A DNA stretch of 57,500 nucleotides from Legionella spiritensis (GCF_900186965.1 NZ_LT906457.1:342501-400000); one strand, 5' to 3'; counted from the first letter of the stretch, positions 48,293 through 57,500 are shown. Numbers and translations: made by a program. The notes: generated by a model not told the origin, from the sequence alone.

Positions 48293-49492
48293 TTAAGGCA
48301 CGGCGATGATCAGTAAAAAAATAGCAACCACAATGACGGACGATAGCAAGATTTTTCCACCCGGAACAAGAATTATACCGCCATCAGGTTGAGTATGGCG
48401 TGCACGCCAGGTCATGATGGCTGGTAACAGCAGCAACAGAATCAAGCAACACACACCGGCATAGGATAAAGCATGCAGATAAATGCCGGGGTTAAATAAA
48501 ACAACGGCCAACGGCGGCAGAAAGGTTAATGCAAAGGTCCATTTGCCCTGAATTCCGGTTTTTTTCAGTTTTAAACCATCGGCAAGAAAATCGAACAAAC
48601 CAATAGAAACACCGAGAAATGCGGTCACCATGCAAATCGAGGTAAAGAAACTGAAAAAACCGGTGATAAATTGATTCCCCAACGCGTTATTTAAGGAGTC
48701 TGTTAGTCCGCTGGTTGTATGTTCCGTTGTCGTCAAGGCAATCAAGCCCTGTGCGCCGTTTCGTTCTACCACACCCATAATCACGGCGTCCCAAAGGATA
48801 TAGCAGGTAAGAGGGATTAATGATCCAAACAGAATAACTTTACGAAGTGTTTTGATGTCATCATTAAAATATTCTCTTAAACTCGGTACGATGGAGGCAA
48901 AACCAAATGATGTGATTAAGATCATCAGGCTGCCTGTAATGGCTCGCATGGAGCCGCCGGAAAGAATATGAACATCTATATGTGGACTGATAACAGCGAC
49001 CAAAAGCAGGTATATACCAAGCTTGCCAAACATCAACCCGCGATTGACATAATCAACCGCGCGAATGCCGGTGTAGACAACAAGGCCGAATATTGCGGTA
49101 AATACCAGCGACGTAAGCCAGCTTGGCAAGGTCAGATGTATTCTATTAAATAGACCGTTCAATACGTCACTGCCGCCTGAAATATATGCGGCCAGCAAAG
49201 TATATAGTAAAAAAAGATAAGTGATCCAGGCAATAATCTGACCTGGCAGACCCAGGGTAGACTTGGCCATGGAAACCATATTGCTGCCGGCGGGTAATCG
49301 TAAATTAACTTCCAGGATCAGCATGGCTCCAATGGTCATAATGAACCAGCACAGGATTAGAAAGAAAATCGAATTGACAAAACCCGCTTCCGCTGTAGAT
49401 ACAGGCAGAGCAAGCATTCCTCCGCCAATTGAGGTGCCGACAATCAGGAGTATCCCGCCTATGAATCTGGAATTTGACAATTTATAGTCCAT
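48293..49492 (-). CDS. Aromatic amino-acid permease (HAAAP family), copy 1
   Basis: 399 aa and about 11 hydrophobic helices. The N-terminus GGILLIVGTSIGGGMLALPV is the substrate-cation loop typical of TyrP/Mtr/TnaB, and ITSFGFASIVPSLREYFNDDIKTLRKVILFGSLIPL is the other family block. Proton-driven import of tyrosine or tryptophan is the likely role; the specific substrate is not readable. A close paralogue lies immediately upstream in the same direction. Confidence 0.92.
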   Translation of the reverse strand: MDYKLSNSRFIGGILLIVGTSIGGGMLALPVSTAEAGFVNSIFFLILCWFIMTIGAMLILEVNLRLPAGSNMVSMAKSTLGLPGQIIAWITYLFLLYTLLAAYISGGSDVLNGLFNRIHLTLPSWLTSLVFTAIFGLVVYTGIRAVDYVNRGLMFGKLGIYLLLVAVISPHIDVHILSGGSMRAITGSLMILITSFGFASIVPSLREYFNDDIKTLRKVILFGSLIPLTCYILWDAVIMGVVERNGAQGLIALTTTEHTTSGLTDSLNNALGNQFITGFFSFFTSICMVTAFLGVSIGLFDFLADGLKLKKTGIQGKWTFALTFLPPLAVVLFNPGIYLHALSYAGVCCLILLLLLPAIMTWRARHTQPDGGIILVPGGKILLSSVIVVAIFLLIIAVP

Positions 49493-49610
49493 TATGGATA
49501 AATTAATTACAATATCTTAATGAATCTATTCATAAAAGTCAATAAAATTACTGTGTTTTTTTGTTCCGGACTATTTTTATAAAAACGTTGTGGCCAGGAA
49601 CACCGCAGTC

Positions 49611-50807
49611 CTAAAAAACACCAATTAATTGTCCCAGGGCATTAAGCAGCAGCAGGATTGAAAGCCCGATAACGATAAGCGGCCCCCATTGCCCACCGGG
49701 TACCTGATAACGGGGCGTAAATTTTTTTCGGCCAAACAACACCATAAGCGCCGGGAGTATAAGTAATAAAATGACACAAAAAATGCCTGCGTAATTCAAG
49801 GCGTAGATATAGGCGCCCGGATAGAAAAGCACGATAAGTAATGGAGGAACAAAGGTCAGGACAAATAATCCTGCTCCCTGTTTGCCGCGTTGTTCGGCAC
49901 GTAAGCCATCGGCGAGAAAACTGATCAGACAAAGTGCAACGCCTAGAAACGCCGTCAGCATGCAAATGGAAGTAAAAAAATTAAACAGTGAATTAATAAA
50001 CATGCTGTTCACGGTTGTGGCCAATATGTTTGCCAGGGAACTCGTAGTGTGTTCATCGTGCAGAAGGGCTGCAAGCCCGTCCTCACCTTGAGCAGGCAGG
50101 GAGCCAAGAATAACGGCATCCCAGGCAAGATAACAAAGAAGCGGAATGAACGAACCGATCAGGACGACACGTTTTAATGTTTTAATATCATCGTTAAAAT
50201 AGTCGCGCAGGTTGGGAACAATGATGGCGAAGCCGAATGAGGTAATTAAAATCATCACGGTACCGGCTATGTATCGAATATGGCCGCCTGCGTAATGATG
50301 GAATTCGATATGAGGCGCGATCAAGATAACCAGAATAAGGTATGCGGCCAGTTTGCCAAACATCAAACCGCGATTAAGTAAATCAACACGTCTTATTCCA
50401 CCATAAACCACCAGCCCGAATATCAGGGTGAACAAGGTGCTCGCCACCCATTCGTCCACAGGAATTCCTGCTTTCGCGAACAGACTGCCAAATACGTCGG
50501 CGCCTCCGGAAATATAGGCGGATAACAGGGTGTAAAGTAAAAAAAGATAGCTTAACCAGGCAAGCAGCAAACCGGGTGCCCCCAATGTGGATGCGGCCAT
50601 GGAAACCATGTGTTTGCCGGGAGGCAGGTACAGGTTGGCTTCGACAATATATAAGGCACCCATGGTCATGATTGCCCAGCAAAGGAGAAGAAACAGGGAA
50701 GATTGCCAAAACCCTGTCGCGGCATTGGCTACGGGAAGTGCCAGCATACCGGCGCCGATGGAGGTTCCAACGATAAGAAGAATGCCGCCTATAAATCTTG
50801 ATTTCAT
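49611..50807 (-). CDS. Aromatic amino-acid permease (HAAAP family), copy 2
   Basis: 398 aa, similar over its whole length to the neighbouring permease: GGILLIVGTSIGAGMLALPVANAATGF and ITSFGFAIIVPNLRDYFNDDIKTLKRVVLIGSFIPL. The conserved gene order and length show tandem duplication with considerable divergence, so the two may differ in substrate or affinity. 118 bp separates them, enough for a separate promoter for copy 1. Confidence 0.92.
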   Translation of the reverse strand: MKSRFIGGILLIVGTSIGAGMLALPVANAATGFWQSSLFLLLCWAIMTMGALYIVEANLYLPPGKHMVSMAASTLGAPGLLLAWLSYLFLLYTLLSAYISGGADVFGSLFAKAGIPVDEWVASTLFTLIFGLVVYGGIRRVDLLNRGLMFGKLAAYLILVILIAPHIEFHHYAGGHIRYIAGTVMILITSFGFAIIVPNLRDYFNDDIKTLKRVVLIGSFIPLLCYLAWDAVILGSLPAQGEDGLAALLHDEHTTSSLANILATTVNSMFINSLFNFFTSICMLTAFLGVALCLISFLADGLRAEQRGKQGAGLFVLTFVPPLLIVLFYPGAYIYALNYAGIFCVILLLILPALMVLFGRKKFTPRYQVPGGQWGPLIVIGLSILLLLNALGQLIGVF

Positions 50808-50935
50808 CAGTTAAATACCAGGTTAAACAGGATGTCAACAGAGCCTCGTCTTCTTTGTTTCATAGATAAAACAAGCAATTCGCATCCTTGAAGCCTTGAT
50901 TTTTCTGAATCAAATCGGGACGAAACCCGCTGTTG

Positions 50936-51640
50936 TTATTTTTTCCAGCCCGCCATCGCAAGAGGGGGAGCTGCCGGGGTCAATGATCCACTAAACCATT
51001 GTATTTCCAAACGACGGTTATAAGCACTTCCGTGAATGATGCTATTGTCCCCAATCGTGTTCTTGTCGCCGTAACCTTCGGCGGTAAGCCTTCGGGCTGC
51101 GACGCCATTAGCCCATAGAAAAGTAAGCATGGCTTCAGCCCGTGCCTGCGACATCAGTTGTTTGCTTTTACGGGAACCAATGTTATCAGTAAAACCGGCA
51201 ACATAAATAGGGCTGCGCGGATATAGACGTAATAGTTTGATAATATTGACCAGAGCCGGATAACAAATATCATTTAATTCCGGTGTATTAAACAAAAAAT
51301 AGCGGTCTGTTGGCACAATTAAGGTCATTGTGTCGCCATATTCAACAAATTGAATGTCCGCCTTTTCCAGTTCCCGGATCAAACTCGGTTTGCTGTCTTT
51401 ATAAAGGCTGACCATGGAACCGACAACGCCGCCTGCGATGGCCCCGCCCGGAATAAAGCCGGAACTGGCATGACTGGCGACAACACCCACGATGGCGCCG
51501 ATTCCAGCTCCTTTAGCCGCGTCTTTGGGCATGGAGTTGTATGGTTTAAAGTTATTGAAAGGCGGATGATAACAGCCGCTCAAAGACAGTGACAACAAAC
51601 CTGTTAACGCCAGATGTCGAGCAGCGTATTTGGTTGCCAT
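50936..51640 (-). CDS. OmpA-family outer-membrane lipoprotein
   Basis: 234 aa. Lipobox LSLSGC with Cys23 predicts a lipoprotein. A glycine-zipper segment (AAKGAGIGAIVGVVASHASSGF, then GGAIAGGVVGSMV) follows, then an OmpA-C peptidoglycan-binding domain: IYVAGFTDNIGSRKSKQLMSQARAEAMLTFL and AEGYGDKNTIGDN ... NRRLEIQW. It probably anchors the outer membrane to the cell wall. The domain is shared with IcmN/DotK, but the zipper and the larger size suggest a different protein. Confidence 0.9.
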   Translation of the reverse strand: MATKYAARHLALTGLLSLSLSGCYHPPFNNFKPYNSMPKDAAKGAGIGAIVGVVASHASSGFIPGGAIAGGVVGSMVSLYKDSKPSLIRELEKADIQFVEYGDTMTLIVPTDRYFLFNTPELNDICYPALVNIIKLLRLYPRSPIYVAGFTDNIGSRKSKQLMSQARAEAMLTFLWANGVAARRLTAEGYGDKNTIGDNSIIHGSAYNRRLEIQWFSGSLTPAAPPLAMAGWKK

Positions 51641-51801
51641 TCCTACTCCTGTTTATGTGCATTTTTCCATTATTAAGCATCCGTTCCCATTTCGCAATCC
51701 GGCACGTCCGAACAAAAATGATATTTTATAGTTTTTGGGGGTACGAAACAGGTCGTTGATTCGCTATAGTGAGGAATAGATTCACAGGATGGTCGTTTGG
51801 A

Positions 51802-53676
51802 ATGGAAGGCAAAAAAATTTCCCCGGGATTGATAATCGCTTCCCTGGGCGTGGTGTTTGGTGATATCGGAACCAGCCCGCTCTATGCGATACGTGAGACA
51901 TTATGGGGATTGCCTATTAATGTGGTGGATGTGCTTGGGGTATTATCCCTTGTTTTCTGGTCTTTGGTCATTGTTATTTCATTGAAATACCTGGTGGTGA
52001 TATTTCGTGCGGATAATGAGGGTCAGGGCGGGATACTTGCCTTGCTGGCTTTATTGAAGCAAAAAAAAACACGATATGAATCTTTATTGTATTTATGCGC
52101 TATTTTTGGCGCGGGACTGTTAATCGGCGACGGCATGTTAACCCCCGCCATTTCGGTGACCAGCGCTATTGAGGGGTTGGAGGTTCTTTCACCTCATTTT
52201 GAAAAATTCGTGATCCCCTTGTCGTGCGGCATTATATTATGCCTGTTTCTGGTGCAATCGAAAGGTACCGGGAAAATAGGTATTGCGTTTGGTCCGGTTT
52301 TGATCGTCTGGTTTCTCACCATTGGCCTACTTGGGTTGATACAGATTATTGCCAACCCCATGGTTTTGAAAGCGATCCATCCCTATTACGCGTTTGAATT
52401 TTTTCGTGAAAATGGTTTAAAAGGCTTTTTTTTATTAGGGGGCGTATTTCTGGTTGTGACCGGAGGCGAGGCTTTGTATGCGGACATCGGTCACTTTGGA
52501 AAAAATCCCATCCGATATAGTTGGTTTTTTATTGCATTACCGGGTTTGTTGCTGAATTATTTTGGACAATGTGCCAATTTGCTGCTGCATCCGGAGAATA
52601 TTGTCAATCCTTTTTACAAGCTGGCCCCACCCGGGTTTTTTATACCGCTCTTGATTATTTCAACCATGGCTACGATTATCGCGTCCCAGGCGATGATTTC
52701 CGCTACGTTCTCATTAACAAGACAAGCCGTGCTGCTGGGTTTGTATCCTCGGCTTCCCATTATCCAGACTTCCAGGAAATACGTCGGGCAAATCTATATT
52801 CCACAGGTGAATTTGTTTCTTTTAATCGGAACGCTTGTGCTTATTTTTACCTTTAAAAACTCATCCGGTCTGGCGCATGCTTATGGTATTGCGGTGAATA
52901 TGGATATGCTGATGGTCACTGTAATGGTGGCTTATGCCGCACGTAAGATCTGGCGCTGGTCGTTATGGCAGGTTATTCTTGTTTTCTCGGGGCTGATATT
53001 GGTTGACTTGATTTTTCTGACTGCCAATTCACACAAATTTTTGACGGGAGGATGGGTTCCGATTTGTTTTGCGCTTTTCGTCGCCTTTATTATGTACACA
53101 TGGCGTAATGGCTTGCGGTACCTGAAAAAGAACTATTATTTGCAAAAAGAAGATATTTCTAAAATTGTCAAGCAGTTGCATTATAAAACGTTGAACCAGT
53201 TACCGGGACTTACCGCTATTTTCATTACCGATATCTATGATCGAAGTGGAGGAAGTTTTCTGCATTTTCTCAAATTAAGCCTTGCTGTTCCCGAGAATAT
53301 TCTGATTGTTAATTACACAGTGAGAAACAAACCGCATATTTATCAAAATCATCGTTATAAAGTTACCAAACTGGATGATACCTTTTATAAAGTGACGCTG
53401 CGCTATGGGTTTATGGATAATATTTCAATTCCTGACGCTTTGCAGTTGTTGAATGAAAAAAAATTGTTGCCTTTCAAGGTCAATGTTGACTCTGCCACCT
53501 ATATGGTTGAAATTCCCAATATCATGGCATCCAGGGAAAAAAGCACATTGATGTTTTTCTGGCAAGAGAAATTGTTTGCGTTTCTCATGCGTAATTATTC
53601 GGTCAATTTGAATATCGAATTTTATAATTTACCTTATAACCGTACCATAGCTATTGGAACGTATTGTCAGATATAA
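51802..53676 (+). CDS. kup: Low-affinity potassium transport protein Kup
   Basis: K+/H+ symporter in the inner membrane. Diagnostic blocks: ASLGVVFGDIGTSPLYAIRE at the start, ADNEGQGGILALLALL, GDGMLTPAISVTSAIEGLE, GGEALYADIGHFGKNPIRYSW and FTANSHKF-type HKFLTGGWVPI, then a soluble C-terminal domain of about 190 residues. The ATG at 51802 gives 624 aa, close to E. coli Kup (622); the frame opens 33 nt earlier. Confidence 0.95.
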   Translation: MEGKKISPGLIIASLGVVFGDIGTSPLYAIRETLWGLPINVVDVLGVLSLVFWSLVIVISLKYLVVIFRADNEGQGGILALLALLKQKKTRYESLLYLCAIFGAGLLIGDGMLTPAISVTSAIEGLEVLSPHFEKFVIPLSCGIILCLFLVQSKGTGKIGIAFGPVLIVWFLTIGLLGLIQIIANPMVLKAIHPYYAFEFFRENGLKGFFLLGGVFLVVTGGEALYADIGHFGKNPIRYSWFFIALPGLLLNYFGQCANLLLHPENIVNPFYKLAPPGFFIPLLIISTMATIIASQAMISATFSLTRQAVLLGLYPRLPIIQTSRKYVGQIYIPQVNLFLLIGTLVLIFTFKNSSGLAHAYGIAVNMDMLMVTVMVAYAARKIWRWSLWQVILVFSGLILVDLIFLTANSHKFLTGGWVPICFALFVAFIMYTWRNGLRYLKKNYYLQKEDISKIVKQLHYKTLNQLPGLTAIFITDIYDRSGGSFLHFLKLSLAVPENILIVNYTVRNKPHIYQNHRYKVTKLDDTFYKVTLRYGFMDNISIPDALQLLNEKKLLPFKVNVDSATYMVEIPNIMASREKSTLMFFWQEKLFAFLMRNYSVNLNIEFYNLPYNRTIAIGTYCQI

Positions 53677-53687
53677 CGGCACACTTG

Positions 53688-54710
53688 TCATTGTTGTTTA
53701 GAAACAGGTAGCCGGGATATTCTGCGGAGAGGCTTGCAGTCACCGCTCAATGGCTTTTTCGGCACTACTATCTGGACATTGATGCCCTTAATAGTGGGGC
53801 TGGTCAGTGCGTTTCTCAAATAATCAATCAATGAAACATCGACGACCCCGTCACTTTGAGAGGAAGCATGCCGGAATATCAGGCTGTCGTTTTTTCGAAA
53901 TACGAATCCCAGGTGCGAGACATTCAGGTGAGTTCCTATCTGGCGAGTTAAATCCCAGTTCGGGCGGACAATTTCAATGATGGCTCCATTGGGGATTCGG
54001 GAAAAAAGATGTTGATTGGCTTGTCCTTTTTTATTAAATAAAACACGTAACGGCAAATAAGGCAGGGTAGATCGGGTGCGTGGCAGGGTGTTTCCCTTCT
54101 TTTTAAGTTCCGTCAGTCGTTTCATTTGCTCTTTATGATCAGGTTTTGCCAGTTTTACGTTGTCTGTTGTAAAATGCTGATACCAGGATGGTTTGTCAAT
54201 CAGGGCGCTTGCTGTTTGGGCGACAATGTTTTGATTTGCATCAGTGATAGACATCGTTATGTCTTTGACAAAGCCTTGTTTTTGATTGTTTTGATTCCAG
54301 TCAAGACCGGTAAAGTGATTTCGCTGCAGAAACCGGCATTGTCCTTGGTTGTAGCGTAACTGACGCAGGCAATGTTGAAACGTCAGGGAGTTATCCGCCA
54401 GCGCGATGGCCAGGATGGTGGTTACAAATGTTTCACAGTCGAACGCGTCTGTCCGGTAACGTGGCGATTGATCATAGCGCGCGTTTTTCCCTTCACCCAG
54501 CGCGCCGAGAAGATAAGGTTTGCCAAGGAATTGAGCGCTAATAACCTCCAGCCGTGCTGACATATCATGATTCGGTATGTTATTGATACTATGATATAGT
54601 GATTTGAGCGTGGTGTCGGCTTGTTGTTCACTGGTTTGCCCGGCATGATTCAAACCGATAAAACAAATCAGAAGGCCAATACCGACCGTACGCAGATGAA
54701 GTGAAGACAT
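53688..54710 (-). CDS. Exported DUF1460 (NlpC/P60-like) protein
   Basis: 340 aa. Signal peptide (VGIGLLICFIGLNHAG). The DUF1460 core follows: FLGKPYLLGALGEG, then DAFDCETFVTTIL with the presumed nucleophile Cys92, QCRFLQRNHFTGLDW, and HLNVSHLGFVFRKND with the likely catalytic His. Family members are cell-wall amidases or related peptidases. It is divergent from the SpmA gene and convergent with kup. Confidence 0.88.
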   Translation of the reverse strand: MSSLHLRTVGIGLLICFIGLNHAGQTSEQQADTTLKSLYHSINNIPNHDMSARLEVISAQFLGKPYLLGALGEGKNARYDQSPRYRTDAFDCETFVTTILAIALADNSLTFQHCLRQLRYNQGQCRFLQRNHFTGLDWNQNNQKQGFVKDITMSITDANQNIVAQTASALIDKPSWYQHFTTDNVKLAKPDHKEQMKRLTELKKKGNTLPRTRSTLPYLPLRVLFNKKGQANQHLFSRIPNGAIIEIVRPNWDLTRQIGTHLNVSHLGFVFRKNDSLIFRHASSQSDGVVDVSLIDYLRNALTSPTIKGINVQIVVPKKPLSGDCKPLRRISRLPVSKQQ

Positions 54711-54770
54711 ATTGTTTTCTCAGTATTATTGTAAGAAAATTTTAACCTGTATTACAGCCGAGGTACAAGA

Positions 54771-55376
54771 ATGCTTAACGCGATATGGCTGGGTATGATT
54801 CTGCTGTCTGTTGTTGTGGGTGTTATTCAGGGACGTCTGGATAATGTGGTTCATGCCGTCACGGATTCGGCAAAACTTGGATTTGAAATTGCCCTGGGAT
54901 TGACCGGAATTATGGCGTTATGGTTAGGCATTATGGCCATCGCGTCCGAGTCTGGCCTGATCACCCGGCTTGCCCGTTTGCTCAGGCCGGTGATGCGCCC
55001 CTTGTTTCCTGATGTTCCCGTTGATGATCCGGCTATGGGTTCCATGATTATGAATATGGCGGCCAATATGCTCGGATTGGGCAATGCCGCGACGCCTTTT
55101 GGCTTGCAGGCAATGAAAGAGTTGCAACGTCTCAATGCCAACGCAGAACAGGCCAGTGATGCCATGTGTACTTTTCTGGCTATAAATACGTCCAGTATTC
55201 AATTAATTCCAGCCACTGCGATTGCGTTTCTAGCTGCCAATGGCGCTCTTCATCCCAGCAGTGTTATTTTCAGTTCCCTGGTCGCTACGGTAGCGTCTAC
55301 GGTGGTCGGTGTGACTGCCGTCAAGCAGTTGGCCAAGCTTCCGGCTTATCGGCTGAAAGAGGTAAAAAGCATATGA
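54771..55376 (+). CDS. spmA: SpmA-like nucleoside recognition domain membrane protein
   Basis: 201 aa with about five hydrophobic helices: MLNAIWLGMILLSVVVGVIQG, EIALGLTGIMALWLGIMAIASESGL, MNMAANMLGLGNAATPFGLQAMKEL, FLAINTSSIQLIPATAIAFLA. The Gate (nucleoside recognition) motif is recognisable. In Bacillus SpmA and SpmB act in spore core dehydration, but homologues are common in non-sporulating bacteria, where their role is unknown. The stop overlaps the spmB start (ATGA). Confidence 0.88.
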   Translation: MLNAIWLGMILLSVVVGVIQGRLDNVVHAVTDSAKLGFEIALGLTGIMALWLGIMAIASESGLITRLARLLRPVMRPLFPDVPVDDPAMGSMIMNMAANMLGLGNAATPFGLQAMKELQRLNANAEQASDAMCTFLAINTSSIQLIPATAIAFLAANGALHPSSVIFSSLVATVASTVVGVTAVKQLAKLPAYRLKEVKSI

Positions 55377-55906
55377 CCGAGATAGCTAATCATATTTCAA
55401 ACTGGATTTTACTGGGTTTTGTTGTGGGGATTCCACTTTATGGGGCGTTTCGCAGAATTAACGTATTTGATGCGTTTGTATCCGGCGCCAAGCAAGGATT
55501 TGAAACCAGCGTTAATATTATTCCCTATTTGATTGCCATGATGGTTGCCATCGGGATGTTGCGTGCTTCCGGTTTTTTTGAGTTGATGAATCATATTCTT
55601 GCTCCGATATTATCAGCACTCGGGATGCCGTCCGAATTGGTGCCTCTGGCATTGGTCAGGCCTTTTTCCGGAACGGCGGCAACGGGATTAATGGCTGAAT
55701 TGATTAATGAAAATGGCGGAAATTCCTTTATTTCAAAAACGGCGGCGACCATGATGGGCAGTACTGAAACCACTTTTTATGTCATTGCGGTTTATTTTGG
55801 TGCCGTTGGCATCAAGCGGACACGTCACGCTATTCCGGCGGGATTGCTGGCTGATCTGGCAGGAATCATTGCCAGTGTGACCGTGTGCCGCTATTTGTTT
55901 CTTTAG
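55373..55906 (+). CDS. spmB: SpmB-like nucleoside recognition domain membrane protein
   Basis: 177 aa starting MTEIANHISNWILLG at the ATGA overlap with spmA; the longer open frame starting at 55166 is not needed. Conserved parts: FVSGAKQGFETSVNIIPYLIAMMVAIGMLRASG, LALVRPFSGTAATGLMAE, and TAATMMGSTETTFYVIAVYFGAVGI. It probably forms a complex with SpmA. Its TAG stop coincides with the start of a repeat-end remnant. Confidence 0.9.
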   Translation: MTEIANHISNWILLGFVVGIPLYGAFRRINVFDAFVSGAKQGFETSVNIIPYLIAMMVAIGMLRASGFFELMNHILAPILSALGMPSELVPLALVRPFSGTAATGLMAELINENGGNSFISKTAATMMGSTETTFYVIAVYFGAVGIKRTRHAIPAGLLADLAGIIASVTVCRYLFL

Positions 55907-55924
55907 GCTTCGTTCACGGAACAG
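55905..55924. repeat. Reduced repeat end between convergent stop codons
   Basis: AGGCTTCGTTCACGGAACAG carries, on the minus strand, the CTGTTCCGTGAACG end of the dispersed repeat family, and on the plus strand a diverged AGGCTTCGT end. It completes the TAG of spmB and ends 1 nt before the TAG of the M23 gene. Confidence 0.55.
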
Positions 55925-57385
55925 CTAGCCGTTTTTGCGTTTATTTTCTACGGACTTACTGGCCAGATTGCCTTCTTCAAAAAGTTTTAATTGAGCCAGC
56001 AGTGTATTGGTATTGGCCTTGAACGTTGCCATTTCCTTGCCAGGGACGGATTCGCCCTGGGGTAAAGGGATGGTGGTAGGATTTTTCGGTTGATCATTAA
56101 TACGAAATTCATAATGACAGTGCGGACCGTTGGCAAGACCGGATTGCCCCACGTAGCCAATCACCTGCCCTCTTTTTACGAAATCTCCTTTGGATAATCC
56201 CTTTTGAAATTTCAACATGTGTCCATAAATGGTGCTGTAGGTTTTATTATGGGTAATTTTAATCATATTGCCATAGCCGTTTTGGCGGCCAATTATAGCA
56301 ATCCGTCCGTCACCCGTGGCTGTAATGGGCGTACCGATTCTGGCTGCCAGATCGACGCCTCGGTGAGCCCTGCGATAATGAAGGACGGGATGGTAGCGGG
56401 ACAGGTTGAATGTTGAACTAATATGACTGAACCGGACAGGGTAACGATTGAAGGCTTTTTTCAGGCTGGTGCCTTGCGGTGTGTAATAATCCGTCTGGCC
56501 ATTGCGACTGGTATGTCGGACTGCCTGAAATACGTGGCCATGATTCTTGTATGATACGGCAAGAATGTCTCCGGTTCCAACCAGTTTGTCCTCAATATAA
56601 AACGCTTTATAGAGGATAGTAAATTGGTCTCCGGCCCGGATATCTCGGGAAAAGTTGATTTCCCAGTTGAAAATCTCTTCCATTTGTCGAATAAGTTTAT
56701 AGGGAATGTTATGACGCTTTGCCGTACCATATAGAGATCCGGCCACGGTGGCTGTTACAAAATGATTATGGCTGTTCATTTTTCGCGTGTTGATTTTGCT
56801 TTTATAGTGTTCGCCATTGCGATAGACCACAAGAAACTGGGTGCTGGTCAAGGGTAAAATCATTTTTTCAAGCGTTTGCCGGGCTACTAGAAATTGTATT
56901 TCCTGATTGGGTTTCAATTTGGATAGTACGGTGGCGTGAGGGTTGTCTTTAAGAATATCGTTGAGTGTTTTGGCGCTTAAACCCAGGCGATTGAAAACAC
57001 TCGCTAACGAGTCGCCGGATTTTGTTTTGATAATTTCCCAGTTCTTTTCCGACTTCTCCGTATTTGCTGTCGATGGTATTACTGAACCGTTGCGCGCGGA
57101 TGTAACTTCTTTATCTGTAGACGGGGAGGGCGTCGCCTCTATGGCCTCGACCGGTGCTTCCTCCATCGGTTCTTCAGAATGGTTGAACCCGGATTCCCGC
57201 TCATCACTTTTATCGTTGGTTTTGGGTAAGGCCAATGTCCGGCTGGTGAATTTCGAGTGTTGTTTATGGGAAAACGATTTTACCAGTATAAAAGGCAAAG
57301 CAAAGGCAATAACCAAAGCTATCAGTGCCAGCAGTTTCGAGGGCCTTGCCGGCTTGTTTAAAGAGGCATTAGGTCGATGAGCCAT
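55925..57385 (-). CDS. mepM: M23-family murein endopeptidase (MepM-like)
   Basis: 486 aa. One membrane anchor near the N-terminus (KLLALIALVIAFALPFILVKSF), a variable acidic linker, a LysM/OapA-like domain around 118-165 (KSGDSLASVFNRLGLS), and a C-terminal LytM/M23 domain. Zinc ligands are complete: His341 and Asp345 (HRGVDLA) and His424 in PHCHYEF, with His389 (IYGHM) and His422. It should cut peptidoglycan cross-links in the periplasm. Similar overall to E. coli MepM (YebA). Symbol by similarity. Confidence 0.9.
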   Translation of the reverse strand: MAHRPNASLNKPARPSKLLALIALVIAFALPFILVKSFSHKQHSKFTSRTLALPKTNDKSDERESGFNHSEEPMEEAPVEAIEATPSPSTDKEVTSARNGSVIPSTANTEKSEKNWEIIKTKSGDSLASVFNRLGLSAKTLNDILKDNPHATVLSKLKPNQEIQFLVARQTLEKMILPLTSTQFLVVYRNGEHYKSKINTRKMNSHNHFVTATVAGSLYGTAKRHNIPYKLIRQMEEIFNWEINFSRDIRAGDQFTILYKAFYIEDKLVGTGDILAVSYKNHGHVFQAVRHTSRNGQTDYYTPQGTSLKKAFNRYPVRFSHISSTFNLSRYHPVLHYRRAHRGVDLAARIGTPITATGDGRIAIIGRQNGYGNMIKITHNKTYSTIYGHMLKFQKGLSKGDFVKRGQVIGYVGQSGLANGPHCHYEFRINDQPKNPTTIPLPQGESVPGKEMATFKANTNTLLAQLKLFEEGNLASKSVENKRKNG

Positions 57386-57478
57386 GTTTCGCCTTTACTA
57401 CTGTCATCCTGGGGAATTCTGTTCATTCTGGTTATTGTAATTACGATTTTTATACATTTTTTTGTTGTGCCGAATTAG

Positions 57479-57500
57479 CAGGTTCTGCGAGCAAAATTTT
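57479..57500 (+). repeat. Terminal repeat of the dispersed element family at the window edge
   Basis: CAGGTTCTGCGAGCAAAA matches the left end of the family (CAGGYTCYGTGAACAAAA). The window ends here, so a complete copy may continue beyond it. The preceding 93 bp (57386-57478) contains the M23 leader and no gene. Confidence 0.55.

Noticed and set aside
50936-51640. OmpA lipoprotein as the Dot/Icm component IcmN/DotK
   Set aside because: The OmpA domain matches, but the extra glycine zipper, larger size and absence of other dot/icm genes nearby argue against it.

Overview
The window looks like a chromosomal segment from a gammaproteobacterium of the Legionella group. The grounds are the housekeeping proteins (RsgA, Cca, Orn, HslVU, Dam, Kup, QueF), several MFS transporters with a YEF/YEY-type first helix like the Legionella Pht family (two of them next to thymidine kinase, as in the phtC-phtD locus), and several large proteins without recognisable relatives, which is typical of Legionella genomes. 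Species cannot be decided from the sequence alone.

Layout. 1-2160: 3' two thirds of a 23S rRNA gene, 5S rRNA and a terminator. 2382-5183: a 933-aa orphan protein with an internal duplication. 5423-9974: rsgA (minus), then a compact plus-strand run cca-orn-queH-CDF zinc transporter. 10140-16354: a YgjP-type metallopeptidase (minus), then an accessory-looking block: a leucine-rich-repeat protein, a protein with caspase-like His/Cys motifs, a secreted polysaccharide deacetylase and a 580-aa orphan. 16402-20086: a multi-PAS histidine kinase with three single-domain response regulators. 20244-22399: a zinc alcohol dehydrogenase and a TerC protein. 22561-27471: an apparent operon tdk-MFS-MFS-deoB-zur for nucleoside uptake and salvage, with a 20-bp perfect palindrome upstream. 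27814-31603: hslVU behind a heat-shock-like promoter, then a SulP transporter. 31595-43696: BrkB/YihY, QueF, MFS, WrbA, two tandem exonuclease III genes, a periplasmic beta-carbonic anhydrase, L31, malic enzyme, two more Pht-like MFS proteins, and Dam. 44082-57385: a fusion of a di-iron ferritin-like domain with an E2-type acyltransferase domain, a class III adenylate cyclase, a YHS protein, two tandem aromatic amino-acid permeases, an OmpA lipoprotein, Kup, a DUF1460 protein, SpmA/SpmB and an M23 endopeptidase.

The most unusual signal is a dispersed repeat. Five copies of about 170-240 bp share a REP-like hairpin core and, where intact, terminal inverted repeats of the form CAGGYTCYGTGAAC. 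They sit exactly at the 3' ends of genes, so that the repeat end supplies the stop codon and often the last three codons (Q-A/V-P/L-stop) of the neighbouring gene. Isolated ends also occur without the core, including a perfect 19-bp inverted repeat. The elements look like small non-autonomous mobile sequences tolerated or selected at gene termini.

All calls come from reading the sequence and from recognised family motifs; no database search was run.
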